This document shows positions 23,969 through 32,250 of a DNA stretch of 64,000 nucleotides, one piece after another (position 1 is the first letter of the stretch; every line of letters starts with the position of its first letter). Made by a program: the position numbers and the translations under genes. The DNA is taken from contig NZ_ARXV01000001.1 in the NCBI RefSeq assembly GCF_000756665.1, positions 248,001-312,000 on the forward strand, in the 5' to 3' direction. This DNA comes from Alcanivorax nanhaiticus. Lineage in GTDB: Bacteria > Pseudomonadota > Gammaproteobacteria > Pseudomonadales > Alcanivoracaceae. The notes below the pieces were generated by a model. The model did not search any database, had not been told where the DNA came from, and saw only the letters and a program-made list of their open reading frames with translations.

Positions 23969-26900
23969 TTAACCCGCAAAACGTTTCGAAATATTCTGGA
24001 AGCGAGCTCGTTCCTCACCATCAAGGAAGGTCAACACACGCTTCTGGTTATCGTCAGCCCTATCCATTTTTTCCGCAGGACCATCATCGACGGGAATGTT
24101 GACCCCCATGTGCTCCATCACCTCCTGGTACTCGCGGGCATGCTGAATACTCTCAAGGACCACAACTACCGCTTCTTCCCGACGTTCATCAAGCCCACCC
24201 GAGAGTAGATTGATATCTCGTTGGGTAGTCCCTGCCGAGATCAGTGTATTGAGGAGCCGCCCCTTGGTTTCCGGAAAGGCATAACCGAGCAGTTCACGCG
24301 CTTCCGCTTGATCCAATAGGGTTTCAGCCAGTCGGTGGGCAGCTTCGCTATCCTCATCCCAACGCTCCCAGCGATAAAGCAAATCAGCACGATAATTAAA
24401 TACCGCCTGCACAGCACTAACAGCCATCAAGCCCCCAGTAGCGGCAGCACCAGCCGCCACGCCAGGCACTCCTCCTAGCTTGAACAATTCGTACTGGAAG
24501 GAGCAGAAGGCATCAAACGCAGTGTTTAGATCACCATCTTTTGCAAACAAATCGATTATATTAAACTCTGCATCGCTCAACTCGTTGTACAAAAGCACCA
24601 GAAAACCCTTTACATGGATTGCATCGACAGTGAAGGAAAAACCACCGCCAACACCCAATTTAAACGCCAACTCTGCCTTGCAGTGGATTACAAATCGCCC
24701 TGTAAGCGCATCAAATCCGACCTGAAAATCCAGCCCCGCACCGATACCGGCCATCCCCGTAGCAGAATACCCAACACTGCCTAAAGCCTTGAACTGACTT
24801 GCCTGGGGTTGCTGCCACATGAGCCCTCCCTTGATTCCCAAAGTGGCTTTTACCCCTACGAAGGCCTCCAGCTGCACATTGGCACCTTGTTGGTCATCCA
24901 GTTCAGTATCGAACGGTGATCTGGTGCTCTTGGCTACTTTTACATTGTCAGAGGGGGTGGCTAGCGCTGTGGTATTGATCATGCCACTGCGTTGGCTCTC
25001 CTGATCTGGCCAAGGGGCGTCCGAGCGGAGACCTATTGCTTCCAAGCTCCCTTCCTTCGGGTTGATGTAAACTTTCCCTGCTGCCAACAGATTAGCCCCG
25101 GCATACCCTGTCAGGCTGGTTGTCACATCAAACCGGAAATTACCCAGCTTTGCTTCTTCGTCCTGGAGAACATTCTTCTCTACTGTCACTCTAAACGGAT
25201 TAAGCAGTATGTCTCCATTGCCCGATGGCCTCCGAATACTGTCACAGTATGATTGGCTGTTGGGAGGTGGGCATTGGTGGAAATGGCTACTGATAACGCT
25301 TGAGTAAAAGCTCATGGTATTAATCTGCGCCAAATCCCGGTATTTCTGGAAATATTGAACTATCAGCAGGCGCAGTTCCTTTTCATCATTTGGTTGCAAA
25401 GAACCTGGCCCACTCCTGTCTGCTACTGATAAGCCTGGTAACAGCTCATCATTCATCATCGTTAATAGCTGCCCCATGGGTTGGTAACTAGTGACTCTTT
25501 TCACCCCCAGGGCGCTACTGATTTGCTGTTGCTCTGCTCCACCCCATACACCTTCCCGGAACAGTGCCAACCAACCGTTGACATCACCCAGCAGAAAGCT
25601 CTGGATTGCACGAGTGCGATAAGGACAGTAGTTACCCGAAGCATCACGCCCAATGGCATCGACACGCATTTCTGTTCGGGTCAACTGACTAGCAGCTCGG
25701 AGCGCTCTGAGACTCTGATTCAGGAGACTGACGACGTGTGGCGAGGGGAAGCTACCATGATCTACCGGGACGGTTTGCAGCAGCGACCGCACCTGATCAA
25801 CTCTAATCTGCGTACTTCGGCGCCGCACATTGAAACTAGCTTGCCAGCCGAGCTTGTCGGGCAGCATGAATTGGCCCTGCATCTTCCCTTGCGCCAACGA
25901 CAGATCCATCTCTGCCTTGGCTTCAGCGCTGACCGTGCCTTTCATCAAATCAATGTCGGCAGACGCTGTTGCGCCGCCCACATAGCGCATGAATGACGCT
26001 CCACCACTCACTTCGAAGGACTCGGGAGGCAAGTCAGTTTCTTTGATTACACCATGCCAGTAATGGCGCTCCTCCTGGGTCAGATCTTCTGTCTGGGTGA
26101 ATTCCGATAGCCACTCAGGCTGATTCTCCCCCTCCACTGACCACACCTGCGACACGGCGTCCTGAGCCTCACCCAATCCGCTCTTATCCAACTCTTCACT
26201 GGCCAGCAGCTCCAGCGCCTTGTCTCTCTGATACTGCTTCCAGCCCATCGAAAACTTGGCTTTTTCATTAACATCGGCTACCCAGTTGTCCACGGACTGG
26301 AACCAGCTGTCAGGTAGTAGCTGTAGCAGTGTGGCTCCAGGGCCTAACAAAGCCAGCGCCTGTCGGGAGCGAATTTGTCCCTCCCGTTTTTCAACCAGTT
26401 CAACCTCAGCGTTGATTTTGGCGGACACATTGCCAAAAGCTTCTTTCAGCCCCTGGGTCCTTTTTTCAGCCTGATCCTTATCCGTCAGGTCATTCGTTCC
26501 GTAAGTCAACGCATCACGAATGCCAGGTACGGTATAGCGGCGTTCGCCCTCCAGGCTGTGATAGGCCAATGCATCGCTGGGAATAAAGGAAAATTGACTC
26601 CCCCCGATTTTCAAGGGCCGAACCAGTTCAATCATTGCAGGCGGAGCATTGCCGCCGTTCGCATATCTCTCCGGTGGCTTGCTTCCACTTTCACCAGCGT
26701 CAGATGTTTGATTTCCTGCCTGGGATAGCAATACCTCCAGTTCCTGTCTCGCCTCAGCAGCCCCACGGTCATCCCCTGCCTGAATCGCCTCCTGCAATTT
26801 TTTCACTGGCGCGTTGTATTTCTCTTCAAGCCGCTGCAGTTTCTTCACTTCGGCTTCTGTCAGCAGCAAAACTTCTTCACTGGCGGGGATGATGATGAAA

Positions 26901-29791
26901 TCTTCGACTGGAGCCAGCTTGCACGTCAGGTTTGTAGTTTCATTGCCATCTGAAAGGCAGTTGTCTGCTCTGGAGCAAGAGCGGAGGGCGCAGGCATCCC
27001 CGTGCTGCTGAGCGTTTGATTGATACTCAGGCTCGCTAAGGTGCTGATAGTGATCCAGGCTTAATCTGGCGTCACCCAGTGGTACCCCCTTAAAGCTCAG
27101 TAACCCATTGGTGACCGTGCTGTAGTGCAGCTCTCCGTTTGCATCTTCCACTGTGGCGATTGCCCCTTCTGGAAGCGGACCTCCTGCCTCCGACAAGGGA
27201 GTGAATTGCAAATCACCCAGTATTTGCAGGGGAACCTCTGTTTCCACCTGCTGCCCCTGATACTCAACCCGGAGCCAATAATTTCGGGCCTGCAAGACCT
27301 CATCATCCCTGTCATCTGTCAACTGGACTTGACCCGCAGGCAGCTGGCCAGTCCAAGGCAGAATCAGTTCGCCAGATGCCTTGTCGACCCTGTGCTGAAT
27401 CGTTTCTATTGCCGATTCGCTCTCACCCTGCTTCTCTATCACGGTCACGGTCAGTTGATCACCCAGGGTCAATCCGCGGGCAGCGAGCTTGGCGAAAGGC
27501 GAGTTACCTGAAGCAATTCGATTCTGTAACCAGGTCACCGACCGTAATTGCATTGATGACGAATCACTCTGCCATTCCGGATCCAGATCCAACTCTGGCA
27601 TCGACTCACCAGTCAATGCCATTACCGGCACAGGACTATCCGCCACCACAGGCACCGGCACCCCATACTCCATGTTCCCGTTAAACGTCACCCCACTCTG
27701 GCTTTTCAGTGTCACGGTATTACCGAACAGGCGGATGGTGCCGTCGGTTTTGATGGTGATGCCACCGCCGCCCTGGTGGAGGGTGATGTCACCGCTGCCA
27801 TCGCCGCGGATGTCGATGGCATCTGCGGCTTGTAGATGGAGGCTGCCGCCTATCCGGGTGGCGAGCCCCTTTTTGGCGGTAATACTGAGGTTGCCTTCGA
27901 TGCGTAGCTGACTGTTGGCTGCGCTGTAGAGCTCCAGGTTGTTCTTGGCTTCTAACGTGGCGTTGTTCTTGGCTGTGGCGTGGGTGTCGGTTTGGGACTG
28001 GTAATGAATAAGCCCGCTGTCGGTTTTGACTGAGGAGTGATTCATGACCTGGGTGGTACTGTCGCTGCCCACGCGAGTCTGACTGCTTTTTCCAACCTCA
28101 AGGGATTGGCTCCCCCCGGCGCGCATGACCAACGCTCCCTGCTCACAGGCCAGAGTGACAATCGGGCTATCGCTGGCGGCATCCAGTGCCAGCAGGCATT
28201 CGCCGTCCGGTGTGTTGAGGGTGATGGCTTGCGCGTTTTTCCGGTCATCCAGACTCAGCTGGTTGCCTGCCGGTGTGAGCAAACGGTTTTCTGATGCATT
28301 TTGATTGATAACCGGGCCGGGCTGATTTGCCGCCGGGGCGTAACCAAGAATGACGGGTTGGTCGGGATCGTTATTCAAACAGGTGAGCAGGACTTCCGCA
28401 CCATCACGTAGCGGCCAATCCCAGCCAGTGGACTGCCCATCCAACCCCGGCAGACTGCCATGTGGCTGTAACTGGCGCAGCGGCGGACTGGACTCAGCGT
28501 GAGGTTTTCCTGCGTCATCAAAATGGAGTCGTGCTACGCGACGGCATTGGCCATCCAACTCACTGTACGGCCCGGAGGACTCCACTCGGGCGGGAAAGAC
28601 CAGTGGAGGGGAGACTTTTGCGGGCAATGCCGGCCGGTAGGCTTGCGACAGATGCAGCAGCTCTGCTTCCCAGACGAATCCGGTTGGCGTATTGCCTTGA
28701 TGGTTACGCGGTGAAGAAAAGGTTAGCCTTGCCTCCGTCACCAGGCAGGGCCCCTCCCCTTCAATGGGTACCCATTGACCAGGTTGCAGATCCCCAATGG
28801 CACCGCTCACCCGGATAACGTGGGCACGGCACTGCTGCCGTTCTGTCTCCAGCCTTGCCAGGGAGATAGCGTCATGGGCATCCGGGCTACCGGCTTCGAA
28901 AAAAACCTGCTCCGCCGCCGACTCAGTATTTCCGGAGCGGCGGTCCTGGGTCTGGGCAGGAAACTCCGAAGGACACACTTGCTGATGTATCCGGGTTTTC
29001 TCTGGCTGCCAACGGTAGTAACGGTGGGACTGGCGCAGTGCCACTGAGGCCATACCCTGGGCACTGCGATTCCCGCCGACTTCCGCCATCACATCCAGTT
29101 GGCCACGATCTGCCCGCTCGGCACCGTGCTGATCATCCGCAAGCACAATGATCTCGCCCTGATCGCCTTTCCGGGAATAGCACCAGATGCCGTGCCGGGC
29201 CAACTGCCGTTGCAAAAACTGCAGGTCGGTTTCGCCAACCTGTGTTGTCCAGTCCATCACCGGGTATGACTGCCGGGTACGATTGTCCACCGTCAAGCCG
29301 TGCTCTTTGAGCAATGCTTCTGCCAACTCGATAACGCTTCGCTGATGCACAATCCGATATCGGCTCTGTTGGCTCAGGGAAGCAAGCCCTGAAGTGACAG
29401 AAAAGATCCATTCTTCGCGACCATCGGGCAAAGTTCGCCCCTGCTCGATAGCCATCACCTGGCCGGCGTAATCACAGCTGAGCCCGTCTGCACTAATGCA
29501 GCACCAGTCCGCAGACTTGCCCAACAAACTGCCGGCCTCCAGCCCTGCTCCTACTGCACAGAAGAAACGATACTCTCCTGGCTGGCTGAGCGCCGCCTGA
29601 GCGATCAAGGCATAGGGCTCCAGGGAAAGTCCGTCTACGGTCAGTTCGATTTCTCCACCACCGGGTGCGTCAGGCCCGGGCTGAAGCCATGAACCCACTC
29701 CCTGCTCCAGCCGCTCACCGATAGCCTCCCTGGCATCCTCCAGAGCATCATTCAGCTTGTTCTCGATACTGTCCCGCCAACCCATATTCAT
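23969..29791 (-). CDS. vgrG: evolved VgrG with large VasX/BTH_I2691-like effector extension
   Basis: 1940 residues. About 1-700 are a VgrG spike: gp27-like N-terminal part, gp5 OB-fold and the beta-helix with repeated DUF2345 strands (ending near GVTFNGNMEYGVP). About 700-960 is a linker with a beta-sandwich-like section and several Cys. About 970-1020 is a charged coiled coil. The C-terminal half carries two glycine-rich amphipathic beta blocks (about 1260-1305, FMRYVGGATASADIDLMKG; about 1635-1735, LEAFVGVKATLGIKGGLMW). These resemble the C-terminal parts of T6SS effectors of the BTH_I2691/VasX type, which damage membranes. A hydrophobic Ala/Gly stretch near 1760-1785 could insert in membrane. 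It is last in the T6SS run. The effector call is by pattern only. Confidence 0.85.
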   Translation of the reverse strand: MNMGWRDSIENKLNDALEDAREAIGERLEQGVGSWLQPGPDAPGGGEIELTVDGLSLEPYALIAQAALSQPGEYRFFCAVGAGLEAGSLLGKSADWCCISADGLSCDYAGQVMAIEQGRTLPDGREEWIFSVTSGLASLSQQSRYRIVHQRSVIELAEALLKEHGLTVDNRTRQSYPVMDWTTQVGETDLQFLQRQLARHGIWCYSRKGDQGEIIVLADDQHGAERADRGQLDVMAEVGGNRSAQGMASVALRQSHRYYRWQPEKTRIHQQVCPSEFPAQTQDRRSGNTESAAEQVFFEAGSPDAHDAISLARLETERQQCRAHVIRVSGAIGDLQPGQWVPIEGEGPCLVTEARLTFSSPRNHQGNTPTGFVWEAELLHLSQAYRPALPAKVSPPLVFPARVESSGPYSELDGQCRRVARLHFDDAGKPHAESSPPLRQLQPHGSLPGLDGQSTGWDWPLRDGAEVLLTCLNNDPDQPVILGYAPAANQPGPVINQNASENRLLTPAGNQLSLDDRKNAQAITLNTPDGECLLALDAASDSPIVTLACEQGALVMRAGGSQSLEVGKSSQTRVGSDSTTQVMNHSSVKTDSGLIHYQSQTDTHATAKNNATLEAKNNLELYSAANSQLRIEGNLSITAKKGLATRIGGSLHLQAADAIDIRGDGSGDITLHQGGGGITIKTDGTIRLFGNTVTLKSQSGVTFNGNMEYGVPVPVVADSPVPVMALTGESMPELDLDPEWQSDSSSMQLRSVTWLQNRIASGNSPFAKLAARGLTLGDQLTVTVIEKQGESESAIETIQHRVDKASGELILPWTGQLPAGQVQLTDDRDDEVLQARNYWLRVEYQGQQVETEVPLQILGDLQFTPLSEAGGPLPEGAIATVEDANGELHYSTVTNGLLSFKGVPLGDARLSLDHYQHLSEPEYQSNAQQHGDACALRSCSRADNCLSDGNETTNLTCKLAPVEDFIIIPASEEVLLLTEAEVKKLQRLEEKYNAPVKKLQEAIQAGDDRGAAEARQELEVLLSQAGNQTSDAGESGSKPPERYANGGNAPPAMIELVRPLKIGGSQFSFIPSDALAYHSLEGERRYTVPGIRDALTYGTNDLTDKDQAEKRTQGLKEAFGNVSAKINAEVELVEKREGQIRSRQALALLGPGATLLQLLPDSWFQSVDNWVADVNEKAKFSMGWKQYQRDKALELLASEELDKSGLGEAQDAVSQVWSVEGENQPEWLSEFTQTEDLTQEERHYWHGVIKETDLPPESFEVSGGASFMRYVGGATASADIDLMKGTVSAEAKAEMDLSLAQGKMQGQFMLPDKLGWQASFNVRRRSTQIRVDQVRSLLQTVPVDHGSFPSPHVVSLLNQSLRALRAASQLTRTEMRVDAIGRDASGNYCPYRTRAIQSFLLGDVNGWLALFREGVWGGAEQQQISSALGVKRVTSYQPMGQLLTMMNDELLPGLSVADRSGPGSLQPNDEKELRLLIVQYFQKYRDLAQINTMSFYSSVISSHFHQCPPPNSQSYCDSIRRPSGNGDILLNPFRVTVEKNVLQDEEAKLGNFRFDVTTSLTGYAGANLLAAGKVYINPKEGSLEAIGLRSDAPWPDQESQRSGMINTTALATPSDNVKVAKSTRSPFDTELDDQQGANVQLEAFVGVKATLGIKGGLMWQQPQASQFKALGSVGYSATGMAGIGAGLDFQVGFDALTGRFVIHCKAELAFKLGVGGGFSFTVDAIHVKGFLVLLYNELSDAEFNIIDLFAKDGDLNTAFDAFCSFQYELFKLGGVPGVAAGAAATGGLMAVSAVQAVFNYRADLLYRWERWDEDSEAAHRLAETLLDQAEARELLGYAFPETKGRLLNTLISAGTTQRDINLLSGGLDERREEAVVVVLESIQHAREYQEVMEHMGVNIPVDDGPAEKMDRADDNQKRVLTFLDGEERARFQNISKRFAG

Positions 29792-29837
29792 TCCCTGATT
29801 GTGCTTTCCCTATACGTAGCGAGCTTGCTGCTAACGC

Positions 29838-32087
29838 TTAATTACTGCCAACCATCTGCCCATCCACCTTGATGGAGCCGCCGGAGATTTCCACGTTGCT
29901 GCCATCGATGATGAGATCTCCGCCTGGGGTGATTTCGATGGAGCCTCCGCCCTGACTGAGACGAATGGGGGCACTGCCCGAACCGCGCAGGATGATGGCA
30001 CCTTGAACATCCATTCCCAGCTTGCCGCTGTTCACCACCATGGAGGCATCGCCGGAGACCACATCCAGTGAGAAGGAATTTTCGGTTTTCAGGATCAGAT
30101 CCTTGCCGGCATGCACATTGAGGTTGCCGTTGTTCGTGGCCATGCGCAGATTGTCACCGGCCTTGAACAACAGGTCTGACCCTGCCTGCAATTCCACCTC
30201 ACCTTCCTGGGTCATCAGTTTGAGGTCTCGGGTTACGGTAATGGTTTGATCCTCGCCTACCTGCCAGGTCTGTGACCCACCCACTTCGGTGGTCATGTTG
30301 CTGCCCGCGCGGATTGTCATGTCGCCGTCGATGCTTTCCAGGGTGACCTGCTGCGCGTCTGCACGGGCATCCAGACTGAGTCGGTTCTGTCGGTCGCGGG
30401 TGAACAGTTCGATGCGTTCTTCACCGGCACGATCCTCCATGAGCAACTCGTTCCCCCCCCGGGTTCGCAGGATGTGCTGACTGGGGTTGCTTGCAGAGAC
30501 CGGCCCCGGCGTGACCGGATTGCTGAGAGCACCGAGGATGACGGGACGATCAATATCACCGTTGACACAGCTGAGCATCACTTCTGTGCCAGCGTGAAGA
30601 GGCAGATGCAGGCCGCTATCCGGCCCGCCGTAGGGTTGCATCAGGCGCACCGGCGGGCTGGCTTCACCTTTCGGGGTATCGCTTAAATCAAAGGGAAAAC
30701 GAATGCGGTAACGGCCTTGATCATCCAGATAGGCATACTCACTGCCATCACCTTCGACCAGCGCAGAGAAGGTGCCATGCACCGGTGAACGACGCCATTG
30801 CGCCGCACTGCGCCATGGAATCGATACCGGCACCAGTGTCAGTTCACTTTGCAGGCCCGGTTGATCACTATTCTGCCCAAAGGCATGGCCGACACGCTGA
30901 TCTCCCTGAATATTGACCGCTGCCACCAGCCATTCACCGTCGTGTTGAGGGTGACCGGACAGGATCAGTTTCATGCCGGGGATGAACTGCCCTGTGTCGG
31001 CACGGGCAATCACTGTTTGCCGTTGTACATCTTCCACTTCACAACGAATGCGAGCCAGGGTGCTGCACTGGTCAGCATCAACGGCATTTACACCCCAGAA
31101 GTGCTGATCGCCACGACCGCCCAGCCCTTCGGCATAACCTTTGGGGTCAGCGTCCGGGGTATCCGGGTTGTGGTCATGCAGGTTGAATGTGCCACTGCGC
31201 CAGTGAAGGGTTCGCGTAAGCTGAAAGACGCATTCACTGTCACTCGGCTGGCCGCTTCTGGGATGGTATTCGAGCATGGCACTGCCGAGGATGTCCTGCA
31301 GGCGGTTGCTGTCATCCAGAAAGTACAGGTGAGCACCGCGCTCTTGGTGTGCTGCGGTATAGAAAATGCCATCGCGAGCCAGTAGCCGGGTCAGGAATTC
31401 CAGATCGCTTTCCTCATACTGCACGGTCATGGCACGGGTGGGTAACGATTGTTTGATTTCAATGGTGATGGTATCGGCGTTGAAACCCGCTTCTTCCATC
31501 ACTTGTGAAATGATTTCCTGAACGGTCTTGTTGAGGAACACCCGGTTGTGACGATTGAGCGCCAACGGATACAGGGGCGACACCAGATGCAATCGCAATC
31601 GTGGCCCTTCCGGGCTGGCACCCAGTTCTTCTACCGCTTCGACCATGAACCCGAAATGTTGTTGCTGGGCCCCTGCGCCCTCTACGCGCAGTGTGGCGGG
31701 TTCGCCGGGCATGGAGGCCAGCGCAGGATTGATGCGTGCCAGGACATCCACTTGCATGCGCCCCAGTGAAGACAATCCCAGATCACGGGAAGCAAAGCAT
31801 TCCACTGCCAGTGCTTCTTCACCAAGACCCGCTACGTCAATGAAAAAACGACATTTAGGTGCCTCGACCAAGGTGGTCATACTGATGCCGGCAGCTTCAC
31901 CTAATCCCGTCAGGAGTTGCTCGGTCAATGAGCCACCGTCAGTAATGCTCTTTGCCAGCGCCCCCAGTCCACCTTGCGTGTCCATTCCACCGCTCACTCC
32001 ACCCAGGTTGCTGAGGGGGGAGTCCATCTGCCCCGCCTTGCCGGTCAGCTTGCTGAGCGCGGATTCGAAAATATCATCCGGTTTCAT
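29838..32087 (-). CDS. vgrG: T6SS spike protein VgrG (TssI)
   Basis: 749-residue VgrG without an effector extension. A Gly/Ser-rich N-terminal tail of about 70 residues comes first. The gp27-like domain starts at CRFFIDVAGLGEE. Later come the FPFDLSDTPKGEASPPVRLMQP loop (in part), ILGALSNPVTPGPVS, and a DUF2345 beta-helix with alternating TTEVGGSQTWQVGEDQTITV-type strands. It ends ISGGSIKVDGQMVGSN. SD AAGGACG before ATG 32087. It lies between tssH and the evolved vgrG, so the two spikes could form a mixed trimer. Confidence 0.92.
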   Translation of the reverse strand: MKPDDIFESALSKLTGKAGQMDSPLSNLGGVSGGMDTQGGLGALAKSITDGGSLTEQLLTGLGEAAGISMTTLVEAPKCRFFIDVAGLGEEALAVECFASRDLGLSSLGRMQVDVLARINPALASMPGEPATLRVEGAGAQQQHFGFMVEAVEELGASPEGPRLRLHLVSPLYPLALNRHNRVFLNKTVQEIISQVMEEAGFNADTITIEIKQSLPTRAMTVQYEESDLEFLTRLLARDGIFYTAAHQERGAHLYFLDDSNRLQDILGSAMLEYHPRSGQPSDSECVFQLTRTLHWRSGTFNLHDHNPDTPDADPKGYAEGLGGRGDQHFWGVNAVDADQCSTLARIRCEVEDVQRQTVIARADTGQFIPGMKLILSGHPQHDGEWLVAAVNIQGDQRVGHAFGQNSDQPGLQSELTLVPVSIPWRSAAQWRRSPVHGTFSALVEGDGSEYAYLDDQGRYRIRFPFDLSDTPKGEASPPVRLMQPYGGPDSGLHLPLHAGTEVMLSCVNGDIDRPVILGALSNPVTPGPVSASNPSQHILRTRGGNELLMEDRAGEERIELFTRDRQNRLSLDARADAQQVTLESIDGDMTIRAGSNMTTEVGGSQTWQVGEDQTITVTRDLKLMTQEGEVELQAGSDLLFKAGDNLRMATNNGNLNVHAGKDLILKTENSFSLDVVSGDASMVVNSGKLGMDVQGAIILRGSGSAPIRLSQGGGSIEITPGGDLIIDGSNVEISGGSIKVDGQMVGSN

Positions 32088-32149
32088 GATGTCGTCCTTG
32101 TCATGTTCGGTCTGCTTCCATCTGTTCGGGGAGCAGCAGATGAGCGACT

Positions 32150-32178
32150 TATCCCGCTGGAACTACCGCTCCCACAGG
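32150..32178. repeat. single REP-like half element
   Basis: CCGCTGGAACTACCGCTCCC followed by ACAGGGCG, a diverged copy of the REP core, in the 163-bp gap between vgrG and tssH. Confidence 0.5.
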
Positions 32179-32250
32179 GCGAGAATGTCCGATCCTCAGT
32201 GTCTTCCTTTCGTCTAAATGCGTAGCTCACCGCTCGAAACTGATCTCCCG

